Source of the DNA: Brevundimonas sp.
Lineage (GTDB): Bacteria; Pseudomonadota; Alphaproteobacteria; Caulobacterales; Caulobacteraceae
NCBI GenBank assembly: GCA_030693575.1
Contig: JAUYAG010000156.1
Location: 1-41,474 of the forward strand
Length of the DNA stretch: 41,474 bases
Direction: 5' to 3'
The notes under the pieces were generated by a model. That model was given only the letters and a program-made list of their open reading frames with translations, was not told the DNA's origin and made no database searches. Position 1 is the stretch's first letter. Every line of letters begins with the position of its first letter. Positions 16,229 through 24,380 of this stretch are shown here, in pieces. The position numbers were made by a program, and so were the translations under genes.

Positions 16229-17713
16229 ATGAGCGAGGGTCGATCCAACCAGGAAGGCGGCTCCCGCTTCGGTCGGGGCCGCGGTCCCGTCGCCATCGCC
16301 GCGGTCGCCGGCGTTCTCGCGCTGACCGCGGTCGGCATGGTCTCGTGCGGCAACAGCGGCGGCAACGGCGTGCAATTCTGGCAGCGCAACGACGCGGCCT
16401 CCAACGCCTGCCCGCGTCCCGCGTCCCTCACAGGGTCCGAGTTCAACGCCCAGGAAACCGGTCTGCGGGCGCTGCGCCGCGCGGCGTTCCGCGGTGACTT
16501 CTTCGCCCAGCTGGAGCTGGGCGGGCGCTATGCGGCGATCCGGGCGACCGACAAGAACATCGAGGACCCCATCGAAAGCGCCACCTGGTACGCCATGGCG
16601 CTGGCCAACAACGAGGGTTACGCCCCGATCAACCGCGTCGACCGCGGCGGATTCGGCGGCTGGCGACCCCTGTCGAAATACGATGACTGCCGCGCATGGG
16701 AACGGCACACGGCCTACCAGAAGCTGGACCGCCAGCTGAGCCAGATGACCCGCGAAGAGCAGGAAGCGGTCCGTGACCGCGTCATCTATGTGCTCTCGAC
16801 CCAGGACGCCTACGGCTACCGCACCCTGGCGCGGCTTCATGACGGCCTCTACGGCCCGTTCGGCGAGCCCGAGGACAACCGCGAGGCCCGCGAGGCCTGG
16901 GGCCGCAACCCCGGCGGCAACAGCCGCGACCGCAGCCGACGCGGCTACTACTCCGCGACCAACCTGTTCCAGCGGAACGACGTCGACGCCTATCTGTACA
17001 ACTACCTCGCGGTGCAGACAGGGGATGTCGGTGCCTATGTCCTGCTGAGGGATTTCGAACGCTCTGCCCCGAGCCGCGACACCTATCAGCGGTTCGTCGA
17101 GACCAAGGCACGGCAGTGGACGCCGCCCTTTGAATTCTACCCCAACACCGCACCCCAGTCGGGCGTGCCCTTCTCGGACGAAAGCCGTCCGCGCGGCGAC
17201 GCCTATGAATATGCGCTGGGCCGGATGGGGACCGAGCTGCCGTTCCTGCACGTCGGCCGGGCCCTGCGGTACCTCGGCGTCAGCGATACGGTCGCCCTGC
17301 GGCCCGAGGACCTGTCGAAACGTCAGGTCGAGACGCTGGAGGCCATGCTGGGCCATCCGATGGAGGGCCGGCTGTCCTGGCTGGAGCGCGTCCGCGCCAT
17401 TCAGCTGGCCGCCATCAACGGCTCGTCGGAAGCCCAGCTGGTGCTGGCGGTGATGTACGCCGAGGGCGTCGGCCTGCCCGCCGACTACGCCCGCGCCTTC
17501 AAATGGTTCGAGGAGGCCGCGCGTCAGGGCAGCCCCGAGGCCAAATTCGCCATGTCGAGCTATTTCGCGCTCGGCGTCGCAGGGGTGGCGGATCAGGACA
17601 AGGCCCAGGCCGTGGCCCTTCGAATCGACTCCGCCCTGTCCGGCTTCGGCCCCTCGGCCGGCCGCCTGCAGGCGGTGCTGGCCCAGGTCTCCCGTTCGCA
17701 GCAGCGCCGCTAA
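16229..17713 (+). CDS. Sel1-repeat envelope protein
   Basis: This is a 494-residue protein. A basic N-terminus is followed by one hydrophobic segment (about 20-40) ending GMVSCG, which could be a membrane anchor or a late lipobox. Residues about 80-130 (LRRAAFRGDFFAQLELGGRYA) and about 390-475 (AQLVLAVMYAEGVGLPADYARAFKWFEEAA, AKFAMSSYFALGV) are Sel1/TPR-like helical repeats, which act in protein-protein contacts. The middle part (130-380), rich in Tyr, Arg and Asp, is not recognised. ATG 16229 follows a strong GGGGGAG. It is cotranscribed with the beta-helix gene 13 bases downstream. A structural or scaffolding envelope role is inferred. Confidence 0.82.
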   Translation: MSEGRSNQEGGSRFGRGRGPVAIAAVAGVLALTAVGMVSCGNSGGNGVQFWQRNDAASNACPRPASLTGSEFNAQETGLRALRRAAFRGDFFAQLELGGRYAAIRATDKNIEDPIESATWYAMALANNEGYAPINRVDRGGFGGWRPLSKYDDCRAWERHTAYQKLDRQLSQMTREEQEAVRDRVIYVLSTQDAYGYRTLARLHDGLYGPFGEPEDNREAREAWGRNPGGNSRDRSRRGYYSATNLFQRNDVDAYLYNYLAVQTGDVGAYVLLRDFERSAPSRDTYQRFVETKARQWTPPFEFYPNTAPQSGVPFSDESRPRGDAYEYALGRMGTELPFLHVGRALRYLGVSDTVALRPEDLSKRQVETLEAMLGHPMEGRLSWLERVRAIQLAAINGSSEAQLVLAVMYAEGVGLPADYARAFKWFEEAARQGSPEAKFAMSSYFALGVAGVADQDKAQAVALRIDSALSGFGPSAGRLQAVLAQVSRSQQRR

Positions 17714-17726
17714 GGAGGGCGGAAGC

Positions 17727-19217
17727 ATGATCAACCACCGCACCTCGAACCGGACCATCCTCAGCCTGATCGGCGGAGCCGCCGCGATCGCTGTGGCCGT
17801 CACCGCCTTCGCCATGGGCGACGGACCGGCCCACGCCCAGGTGGCCGCCAAGGTCGAAAGCCAGACCCGCCCGAATTTCGGCGTGCTGCTGGATCCGCCG
17901 ACGCGCGGCTCGCGCAGCCGGCGTTCGCAACACCGCCGCTACGACTATGGCCAGCACCGCCCGGACTGGCGGCCGGCCCCCCTGCGCCCCGGCGGCGAGG
18001 AGATCGTCCTGATCGACTGCGGCGGCAACCCCGGGACCGGGGCCGTCGAGGACGCCGTGCGCCGGGTCCGTCCCGGCGGCACCCTGGTGATCCGCGCCCG
18101 CGGCGGTGCCTGTGTCGGCTGGCTGAACATCGACAAGCCGCTGACCATCATCGGCGAGGGCGGGTTCGATCCGCGTGACTGGGGCAGCAATCCCGAGCCG
18201 ACCCTGATGGCCCCCGACGGCCTGCCCTGTATGACGGTGTCGCAGGGCGTGCGGGTGGAAATCCGCGACATGATCTTCGCCTCGCCGCGCGCCGGCGACG
18301 CCGCCTGCATCGTCAGCTACGGCGCCGAGATCGTCATGAACCGGGTCGCCTTCCGCCACGGCGGCGACGAAGCGGCCATCTATGCCGACGGCGGCCTGAT
18401 CGACATCCGCAACGCCATCATCGACGCCCAGACCATCGCGCCGGCGATCGTCGCCGACGGCGCGGTGCTGACCGCGCACGAGCTGGCGGTCACGGGCGCC
18501 CAGTCGGGCCTGGAGCTGGTCCCCGGGGCCGGCCAGACCTCGCGCCTCTCGGCCGTCACCCTGAAGGGCACGGGCGCGCCCAACGCCTTCGGACCGCGGT
18601 CTATCGGCATCGTCATCCGGTCGGGCCGCGACTATGGCCGGGTCGAGATCGAGAACACCGCTGTCCTGGGTTATGTCGAGGGTGTGGCCATTGAAGGGGC
18701 CTCGGTCGCCATCACCAACAGCCGCATCGGCCGGTCCGACAAGGGCGTGGTCCTCTATAACGGCGAACTGAACCTCTCCAACAGCCGCATCCGGGCCTCG
18801 ACCGTCGGTGTCGCCGCGGCCTCGGGTCATGCCGTGGTGACGGACAATGTCTTCGCGGGCGTCCGCGAGGTCATCTATGCCGAGAACCGCGCCACCGTCG
18901 AAGCGGAGGGCAACCGCGTCTGGTCGCAGTTCCTGTGCCGCGCCCAGTTCCGCGACCGCTATCGCGGCCGCTACGAGCCGTACTGGCGGGGCGGCGACGG
19001 CTGGGAATGCATGTACGGCGCCTATCCGCAGAACTGGTGGGAAGACGAGGACGGCATGCTGGGCCTGCCCTACCAGGACGACGGCTATCAGCTGGAAGGC
19101 TATCGCGAATACCAGAGCGGTATCGGCTACTACACCCGCGAGGGCCGCTACATCCGCGACGAGCGCCACCGTGGTGACGACCGCTGGCGCGGGGGCGGCG
19201 GTTTCTTCAACCGCTGA
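17727..19217 (+). CDS. Secreted right-handed beta-helix protein
   Basis: This 496-residue protein has a signal peptide ending AHAQ (about residue 38), a basic Arg/His/Tyr linker (58-80), then a parallel beta-helix from about 95 to 390 with repeating strand turns such as VRVEIRDMIFAS, GLIDIRNAIIDAQ, GRVEIENTAVLGY and GELNLSNSRIRAS. Such folds bind or cleave polysaccharide, but no lyase or hydrolase residues could be assigned. About six cysteines may form disulfides. The C-terminal 100 residues are unusually rich in Tyr, Trp, Arg and Gly. The start has a strong AAGGAGGGCGG leader. It is the second gene of the Sel1 operon, followed by a terminator. Confidence 0.82.
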   Translation: MINHRTSNRTILSLIGGAAAIAVAVTAFAMGDGPAHAQVAAKVESQTRPNFGVLLDPPTRGSRSRRSQHRRYDYGQHRPDWRPAPLRPGGEEIVLIDCGGNPGTGAVEDAVRRVRPGGTLVIRARGGACVGWLNIDKPLTIIGEGGFDPRDWGSNPEPTLMAPDGLPCMTVSQGVRVEIRDMIFASPRAGDAACIVSYGAEIVMNRVAFRHGGDEAAIYADGGLIDIRNAIIDAQTIAPAIVADGAVLTAHELAVTGAQSGLELVPGAGQTSRLSAVTLKGTGAPNAFGPRSIGIVIRSGRDYGRVEIENTAVLGYVEGVAIEGASVAITNSRIGRSDKGVVLYNGELNLSNSRIRASTVGVAAASGHAVVTDNVFAGVREVIYAENRATVEAEGNRVWSQFLCRAQFRDRYRGRYEPYWRGGDGWECMYGAYPQNWWEDEDGMLGLPYQDDGYQLEGYREYQSGIGYYTREGRYIRDERHRGDDRWRGGGGFFNR

Positions 19218-19237
19218 CGTCCGGGATCGAAACGGAG

Positions 19238-19268
19238 ACGGCCCCGCGCACCGCGTCGGGGCCGTTTT
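19238..19268 (+). terminator. Rho-independent terminator
   Basis: ACGGCCCCG (19238-19246) pairs perfectly with CGGGGCCGT (19257-19265), followed by a T-run. It closes the Sel1/beta-helix operon eight bases before the 3' end of the tRNA on the other strand. Confidence 0.85.
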
Positions 19269-19275
19269 CATGGGG

Positions 19276-19351
19276 TGGTAGGCGCGGAGGGACTCGAACC
19301 CCCAACCAGACCGTTATGAGCGGTCGGCTCTAACCATTGAGCTACGCGCCC
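19276..19351 (-). tRNA. tRNA with CAU anticodon (tRNA-Ile2 or elongator tRNA-Met)
   Basis: A full 76-nt cloverleaf reads on the minus strand: acceptor GGGCGCG/CGCGCCT (first pair G-U), D-stem GCTC/GAGC, anticodon stem GACCG/CGGTC around loop CTCATAA, TTCGAGT T-loop, and encoded CCA. The anticodon CAT is at 19316-19318. The short D-loop AATGGTTA and variable loop TGGTT resemble E. coli tRNA-Ile2, whose C34 becomes lysidine, more than elongator Met; the lack of the C1-A72 mismatch and of GGG/CCC anticodon pairs argues against initiator Met. The amino acid identity is therefore tentative. Confidence 0.95.
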
Positions 19352-19561
19352 TCCGGGCCGCGCCAACCGCCTAGCAGGACGGCCCGCGCATTGCCAAGCG
19401 CCATGCTCGCGACGCCAGCCTGTCGCCGATTTCACACCGATGAATGGAACCTGCCACGTCCACTCGCGCGTTCATTCAGGTGCAAACCGCCAAGGTTCGG
19501 TCACGGCCACCCGACATGATCGGCACCGATGGATCGTCCCTGTTCACTGGAGACTACAGAC

Positions 19562-20323
19562 ATGACCCGCAACACCCGCGCCCTGATGCTGGGCGGCGCC
19601 CTGATGGCCGCCGTCGCGATGAGCGCTCCGGCCGCCATGGCCCAGTCGCAGCCCGAGGGCGGCGCGCCGATGATGGTCCACGCCATGGCCAGCCAGCCCG
19701 CCCTGAACCTGTCGGCCTATGGCGAGGTCAAGGTCGCGCCGGACATGGCCACCATCAGCTTCGGCGTGGTCACCGAGGCGACCACCGCCGCCGAGGCGAT
19801 GCAGATGAACGCCACGCGGATGAACCAGGTCATGGCCGCCCTGCGCCGCGCCGGCATCGAGGCGCGCGACGTCCAGACCTCGGGCCTGAACCTGTCGGCC
19901 CAGTATGACTACGTCCAGAACGAGCCGCCGCGGCTGCGTGGCTATCAGGCCTCGAACCAGGTGACGGTGATCATCAATGATCTGACGAAGGTCGGGACGA
20001 CGGCCGACGCCGTGGTCGCGGCGGGCGTCAACCAGATCAACGGCATCGGTTTCGGGCTGAAAGACCCGTCGGCCGCCGAGAACCAGGCCCGCCAGATCGC
20101 CGTGCGCAATCTGCAGGCCAAGGCTTCGCTCTACGCCCAGGCGCTGGGCGTGCAACTGGGCGGCATCCGCTCGCTGACGGAAGGCGGCGGCTATTCGCCC
20201 CAGCCGCCGGTGATGTACGCCCGGGCCGAGATGGCCATGGATTCGGGCGGCTCGACGCCGGTCGCGGCCGGCCAGCTGACCGTGCGGATCGACATCACGG
20301 GCGTGTACGATCTGAACCGCTAA
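19562..20323 (+). CDS. SIMPL domain (DUF541) periplasmic protein
   Basis: This 253-residue protein has a signal peptide ending AAMAQ (about residue 29) and one SIMPL/DUF541 domain: LNLSAYGEVKVAPDMATISFGVV, NATRMNQVMAALRRAGIE, DVQTSGLNLSAQYDY, YQASNQVTVIINDL and a final GQLTVRIDITGVYDL. Members such as E. coli YggE and BP26 assemble into channel-like or ring-shaped oligomers and are linked to oxidative stress, but their activity is unclear. ATG 19562 follows CTGGAGAC. A second SIMPL gene lies about 430 bases further on, on the opposite strand. Confidence 0.9.
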   Translation: MTRNTRALMLGGALMAAVAMSAPAAMAQSQPEGGAPMMVHAMASQPALNLSAYGEVKVAPDMATISFGVVTEATTAAEAMQMNATRMNQVMAALRRAGIEARDVQTSGLNLSAQYDYVQNEPPRLRGYQASNQVTVIINDLTKVGTTADAVVAAGVNQINGIGFGLKDPSAAENQARQIAVRNLQAKASLYAQALGVQLGGIRSLTEGGGYSPQPPVMYARAEMAMDSGGSTPVAAGQLTVRIDITGVYDLNR

Positions 20324-20333
20324 CGGTGACGCG

Positions 20334-20424
20334 GGTGGTTGGTGGTTGGTGGCTGGTGGTTGACGCAACGGCGTTTGCCGCCTGATCCCAATCACCAATC
20401 ACCAATCACCAGTCACCAATCACC
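20334..20424 (+). repeat. Tandem heptamers forming a long RNA hairpin
   Basis: Four tandem GGTGGYT units (20334-20361) are followed by five AATCACC-type units (20390-20424). In plus-strand RNA, units 2-4 pair with the last three AATCACC-type units as a continuous 21-bp stem using one G-U per unit; the variant GGTGGCT faces the variant AGTCACC. It lies in the 103-base gap between convergent genes and probably ends or protects the SIMPL transcript. Confidence 0.7.
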
Positions 20425-20426
20425 GC

Positions 20427-20702
20427 TCAATCGCTCCCGCGGGCCAGCATCAGGCCGAGCGCCAGGTTCAGCACATTGGCGACCAGGGCGATGGCCAGGC
20501 GGGTGACGGAATCCAGCTCCATCCAGAACAGCGGCCCACTCCAGGGCAGGCCGGTGATGGAGAGCGGCAGGAAGGTCACGTCGTTCGGCTCCAGGCCGAG
20601 CGCCGTCAGCCCGATCGGAAAGGCCAGCATGGTCGCGACGACGGAGGCGAGCACGAAGGCCCCGTACAGGGGCCAGCGGACGGCGCGAATGGTGCGTTCC
20701 AT
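20427..20702 (-). CDS. Small membrane protein, function unknown
   Basis: This 91-residue protein has a basic start MERTIRAVRW, a hydrophobic segment (about 11-36), a polar loop with LEPNDVTFLPLSITG, and a second hydrophobic segment (about 65-85) ending LMLARGSD. No family is recognised. ATG 20702 is favoured because GGAGG sits 6 bases upstream; the in-frame ATG at 20708 would touch that ribosome binding site. It follows a SIMPL gene on the same strand at 52 bases and may be cotranscribed with it. Confidence 0.65.
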   Translation of the reverse strand: MERTIRAVRWPLYGAFVLASVVATMLAFPIGLTALGLEPNDVTFLPLSITGLPWSGPLFWMELDSVTRLAIALVANVLNLALGLMLARGSD

Positions 20703-20754
20703 GATCATCCTCCGAAGGCGGAGGGGAGGCCGGAACCCGGCCGCCGTCAAGCAG

Positions 20755-21519
20755 TCACTCTATCTCGAAGACGACCGTTACGCGGGCCGTGGCGCTGACA
20801 GGCTTGGGTGCCACGGCGATGCTCACAGCGGCGGACTGGATTCGGCTCCCGGTCACCACGACCTCGTCCAGGTCGCTCGACCCGGCCGGCAACTGGGCCA
20901 GAACATCGACCACGCGAGCCGAGGGGTCCTGAATCCGCAGGATGCGCACGATCCGCCGCCCTGAGGCCGTGGCCAGCATCTGCGCCTGCCGTTCGGCGTC
21001 GGCGAAGGCGGCGCGGTTGGCCGCATCCTGCAAAGCCCGCATATCTATCAGAGCGTAGTCGTCCAGCCGGGCCCGCACTGCCCCCAATTCAGAAGCCAGT
21101 GAGATGGCGTCGCCCGCCCGTTCAGCTGGCGACCCTGTGAAGGTCAGGGCGGAGCCAACGGAATAGCCGATGATCGGGCAGTCGGCGGTGTCGCGGTCGT
21201 ATTCGCTGACCCCGCAGGTCGGTTCGTGATTGGGCTCGATGGCGATATCGCCCGTCGTGACCTGCGCGTCGGTAAGGCCCTGTAGCCGGGGCAAGGTGTC
21301 GATCATCCGGCCCTGGGCCGTTGCGAGGGCGCGCAAGGCGTCCACCTGAGTAGGGCCGCGGCCTTCCACGCTGATGTTCACCGTGAACTGGTCGGGTTGG
21401 ACCTCGACCTCGCCGTTTCCGGTCACCACGATTGTCGGGCGATTGGCGAAACTGTCCTGGGCCGCCGCGGGCACGGCGAGTGCGGTCGCGGCGACGGCGA
21501 TGCATGCGAGCGTCTTCAT
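20755..21519 (-). CDS. SIMPL domain (DUF541) protein with a TonB-box-like motif
   Basis: This 254-residue protein has a signal peptide ending PAAAQ (residue 21) and a SIMPL domain: IVVTGNGEVEVQPDQFTVNI (30-49), LRALATAQGRMIDTL, VTTGDIAIEP, IIGYSVGSALTFTG and a final VSATARVTVVFEIE. Residues 217-227 read LDEVVVTGSRI, identical in style to the TonB box of Caulobacterales receptors, in the variable stretch before the last strands. Two Cys (102 and 114) bracket an extra segment. The start has GGGGAGAAC upstream, preceded by a perfect 15-base palindrome. It shares only the fold with the SIMPL protein at 19562. Confidence 0.88.
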   Translation of the reverse strand: MKTLACIAVAATALAVPAAAQDSFANRPTIVVTGNGEVEVQPDQFTVNISVEGRGPTQVDALRALATAQGRMIDTLPRLQGLTDAQVTTGDIAIEPNHEPTCGVSEYDRDTADCPIIGYSVGSALTFTGSPAERAGDAISLASELGAVRARLDDYALIDMRALQDAANRAAFADAERQAQMLATASGRRIVRILRIQDPSARVVDVLAQLPAGSSDLDEVVVTGSRIQSAAVSIAVAPKPVSATARVTVVFEIE

Positions 21520-21530
21520 GGCGTTCTCCC

Positions 21531-21545
21531 CTTGGTTGAACCAAG
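21531..21545. promoter_or_regulatory. Perfect 15-base palindrome before the SIMPL gene
   Basis: CTTGGTT-G-AACCAAG is perfectly symmetric. On the minus strand it stands immediately before the GGGGAGAAC ribosome binding site, between panD and the SIMPL gene. It could be a repressor site or the stem of a weak panD terminator. Confidence 0.35.
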
Positions 21546-21567
21546 AGAAGGTGTCAGCCCCGAAGCG

Positions 21568-21924
21568 TCAAGCCGCGCGCTTGATCTCGTTGTGGTCGTC
21601 GAGCAGCACCACGGTCGGCGACCACTGGCGGGCTTCTTCTTCCGGCATCTGGCCGTAGGTCACGACGATGACCTTGTCGTTCTTCTGGACCAGACGGGCG
21701 GCGGCGCCGTTGACGCCGATGACCTTCGAGCCGCGTGGGGCCTCGATGGCATAGGTGGTGAAGCGCGCACCGTTGGTGATGTTCAGCACATCGACCTGTT
21801 CGTGCGGAAAGATGCCCGCAGCGTCGAGCAGGTCGGCGTCGATGGCGATCGAGCCTTCATAGTCGAGGTCGGCCTGGGTCACCGTCGCGCGGTGCAGTTT
21901 GGCCTTCATCAGGGTGACCAGCAT
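21568..21924 (-). CDS. panD: Aspartate 1-decarboxylase
   Basis: This 118-residue pyruvoyl enzyme converts L-aspartate to beta-alanine for pantothenate and CoA synthesis. The precursor self-cleaves between Gly24 and Ser25 in [12 protein letters not shown] to form the pyruvoyl group. The family segments [14 protein letters not shown] (7-20), [16 protein letters not shown] and [15 protein letters not shown] are intact, including the Tyr that assists catalysis. ATG 21924 gives the usual short N-terminus; no strong ribosome binding site is seen. It is divergent from sppA and followed by a SIMPL gene on the same strand. Confidence 0.95.
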   Translation of the reverse strand: MLVTLMKAKLHRATVTQADLDYEGSIAIDADLLDAAGIFPHEQVDVLNITNGARFTTYAIEAPRGSKVIGVNGAAARLVQKNDKVIVVTYGQMPEEEARQWSPTVVLLDDHNEIKRAA

Positions 21925-22071
21925 GGGGAGTGCGGTCCGGTTGTGACGCGGGGCGTTCGGCCCCCGCTCGCAGACCGCTCATATAGGGGCTTCAGGACCT
22001 GCCATCAATCGTTGCCGTTGCAATGCAACATCGGATGTTGCGACGCGGCTCGCGCGTTACGTGACGTTCAT

Positions 22072-22099
22072 TTGACGGCACCGCCCGCCGCCCTATGGT
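22072..22099 (+). promoter_or_regulatory. Candidate sppA promoter
   Basis: TTGACG (22072-22077) and TATGGT (22094-22099) are separated by 16 bases. The predicted start of transcription, near 22106, favours translation from ATG 22148 over a nearly leaderless ATG 22112. Confidence 0.45.
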
Positions 22100-22147
22100 C
22101 CAGAAGTGGCCATGACCCGGCCCGTGCTCCGGACGACTCCCCTCGCC

Positions 22148-23938
22148 ATGAAGCAGTTTTTCCTGACCATGCTCGGCGTTTTCGCCGGTCTGTTCGCCTT
22201 CTTCCTGATCAGCATCGTAATCCTGTTCGGATTCATCGGCGCGGCTATCAGCTCGGCCTCGTCGTCGGAGCCGGCACCGCACAACACGGTGCTGGAACTG
22301 GACCTGCGCGAAGGCGTCACCGACCAGGCCCCGAGCAATCCGTTCGCCATCTTCGGCGGTTCGGGTCTGTCCACGCTGCAGATCGTCGACACCCTGTCCC
22401 AGGCCGGGGAGGACGACCGGGTCAAGGTTCTGCTGGTCCGCCTGCCGGAGGCCGGCATCACGCCCGCCGCGGCCGACGAGATCCGCCAGGCGATTCGCCG
22501 CTTCCGCGCCTCGGGCAAGCCCGTCATCGCACACAGCCAGGGCTTCCAGCCGGTCGGCGCGACGGTCTCCAGCTATATGATCGGCGCCTCGGCGTCCGAG
22601 CTGTGGATGCAGAACACCGCGGCCTTCCAGCTGTCGGGCTTCTCGGCCGACAGCGTCTTCCTGGGGCGCGCCTTCGACAAATACGGCGTCAACGCCGAGT
22701 TCGAGCAGCGCTACGAGTACAAGAACGCCGTCAACGAATACACCGAGAGCGACTACACCCCGGCGCACCGCGAGGCGATGACGGCGTGGATGACCTCGAT
22801 CTACACCTCGGCCCTGGCCAATGCGGCGCAGGACCGGCGGACCACGCCGGCGGCCCTGCGGGCCAGCATTGAGGCCGGTCCGCATTCGTCGGCCCAGGCG
22901 CTGCAGCGGCGTCTGATCGACAAGATCGGCCAGGTCGAGGAGGCCGAGGCCGAGGCGAAGCGTCGCGCCGGCCGCAACGCCGGGATCATGGAGTTCGCCG
23001 ACTATTCCGCGTCGCAGGGCGCGCGCAACGGCTCGGGCCGCAGCGCCATCGCCATCGTCGGCGGCGAAGGCGCGATCATGACGGGCACGGGCGGCAGCGC
23101 CGATCCGTTCGGCGGCGGCTCCTCGATCATGTCGGACGACCTCGCCGAGGCCCTGTACGACGCCATCGAGGACGACGCGGTCAAGGCCATCGTCTTCCGC
23201 GTCTCGTCGCCGGGCGGCTCGCCCGAGGCCTCGGAACAGATCCTGGCGGCGGTGCGCGCGGCCCGGGCGGCGGGCAAGCCGGTGGTGGTGTCGATGGGCG
23301 ACTATGCCGCCTCGGGCGGCTACTGGATCAGCTCGGAAGCCAACTGGATCGTGGCCCAGCCCTCGACCCTGACCGGCTCGATCGGCGTCTATGGCGGCAA
23401 GTTCGTGCTGGCGAATGCGCTCGGCCGGTTCGGCGTCGACATGCGCAACCTGTCGGTCGGCGGCGACTATGCCGAGGCCTTCTCGCCGGCGCAGGAATTC
23501 AGCCCGGCGCAGCGCGCTGCCTTCGCGGCCCAGATCGACCGCACCTATGAAGAGTTCATCGCCCGCGTCGCGGCCGGCCGTCGCCTGCCGCCCGCCCGGG
23601 TGCGCGAGATCGCCCGCGGCCGCGTCTGGACCGGTGCCCAGGCCAAACAGATCGGCCTGGTCGACCAGCTGGGCGGACTGGAAGAAGCGATCGCCAAGGC
23701 CCGCGAACTGGCCCGCATCCCGACCGGGGATTCGGTGCGGTTCAAACGCTATCCGGAAGCCCGTTCGCCGTTCGAGGCCCTGTCGCAGGCGTTCGGCGTC
23801 TCGGGCGAGGCGGCGCGGGTGCTGGTCGGCATCGGCGGGGTCATGAACGACCCCGTCGCCGAGGCGACCGTTCGCCGCATCCAGACCGACCGGGCCCGTG
23901 GCGCGGGCGCTTCCGTGCTCGCCGACCAGCCCTACTGA
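22148..23938 (+). CDS. sppA: Signal peptide peptidase SppA, 67K type
   Basis: This 596-residue inner-membrane serine protease degrades signal peptides left after secretion. It has an N-terminal membrane anchor (about 3-32), then two tandem S49/ClpP-like domains, as in E. coli SppA. The Ser/Lys dyad is split: K192 in YEYKNAV of the N-terminal domain and S389 in YAASGGYW of the C-terminal domain. SSPGGSPEASEQI and LTGSIGVYGGK are typical. MKQFFLTMLGVFAGL is the usual beginning, hence ATG 22148; in-frame ATG 22112 (or GTG 22106) would add 12-14 residues and has a slightly better purine stretch. It is divergent from panD. Confidence 0.94.
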   Translation: MKQFFLTMLGVFAGLFAFFLISIVILFGFIGAAISSASSSEPAPHNTVLELDLREGVTDQAPSNPFAIFGGSGLSTLQIVDTLSQAGEDDRVKVLLVRLPEAGITPAAADEIRQAIRRFRASGKPVIAHSQGFQPVGATVSSYMIGASASELWMQNTAAFQLSGFSADSVFLGRAFDKYGVNAEFEQRYEYKNAVNEYTESDYTPAHREAMTAWMTSIYTSALANAAQDRRTTPAALRASIEAGPHSSAQALQRRLIDKIGQVEEAEAEAKRRAGRNAGIMEFADYSASQGARNGSGRSAIAIVGGEGAIMTGTGGSADPFGGGSSIMSDDLAEALYDAIEDDAVKAIVFRVSSPGGSPEASEQILAAVRAARAAGKPVVVSMGDYAASGGYWISSEANWIVAQPSTLTGSIGVYGGKFVLANALGRFGVDMRNLSVGGDYAEAFSPAQEFSPAQRAAFAAQIDRTYEEFIARVAAGRRLPPARVREIARGRVWTGAQAKQIGLVDQLGGLEEAIAKARELARIPTGDSVRFKRYPEARSPFEALSQAFGVSGEAARVLVGIGGVMNDPVAEATVRRIQTDRARGAGASVLADQPY

Positions 23939-23970
23939 GACTGAACACTCGCCTGTGAAGGGGCCGGTCA

Positions 23971-23999
23971 TTGACCGTTCACCCGTGTGGACCGACATT
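23971..23999 (+). promoter_or_regulatory. Weak candidate promoter
   Basis: TTGACC (23971-23976), a 17-base spacer and GACATT (23994-23999) lie 44 bases before the next start. The -10 is poor. Confidence 0.3.
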
Positions 24000-24042
24000 G
24001 AGAACTCGACGCTGTTCTTCCAGCGTCCCTGAAGGTGATTTG

Positions 24043-24372
24043 ATGACCGAGTCCGACCGTCTGATCTTCGGCCCCGGAAATGGGATGGGCGCCCGCCGTC
24101 CGTCGAACGGACTGCTGGCGCCGGTCCTTTGGCTGGGCGGAGTCATCGCGACCGTGGTCGCCATGACGGTGGGCGCGGTGCTGGCGGTTTTCACCGCCGT
24201 GGCCGTGGCGGTCATCGCCCTGTTCGCCGCCGTTCTGGTCTTCTTCGCCGGCCTGGCCATGGGCGCGCGCCGCAAGGCCGTCGTCCGCACCCGCCGCGCC
24301 GATGACGTCATCGAGGCCCGCAAGGTCGACGGTGCCTGGGTCGCCTACGGCTGGGAGCGGCCGGGCCGGTAA
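24043..24372 (+). CDS. Small membrane protein, function unknown
   Basis: This is a 109-residue protein. The N-terminal 30 residues are polar (MTESDRLIFGPGNG); two adjacent hydrophobic helices (about 28-50 and 52-75) form a hairpin very rich in Val and Ala; and the C-terminal tail is basic (RRKAVVRTRRADD), ending WVAYGWERPGR. No domain is recognised. ATG 24043 follows GAAGGTG at good distance. It sits 8 bases before the amidase gene on the same strand and is probably cotranscribed with it, which suggests an envelope role. Confidence 0.7.
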   Translation: MTESDRLIFGPGNGMGARRPSNGLLAPVLWLGGVIATVVAMTVGAVLAVFTAVAVAVIALFAAVLVFFAGLAMGARRKAVVRTRRADDVIEARKVDGAWVAYGWERPGR

Positions 24373-24380
24373 GTCACGCC

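Noticed and set aside
16085..19271. Two minus-strand frames near 590 codons opposite the Sel1 and beta-helix genes
   Set aside because: No family motifs. The plus-strand genes have strong ribosome binding sites, signal sequences and a terminator.
20334..20424. CRISPR array
   Set aside because: Units are contiguous heptamers without spacers, and no cas genes are nearby.
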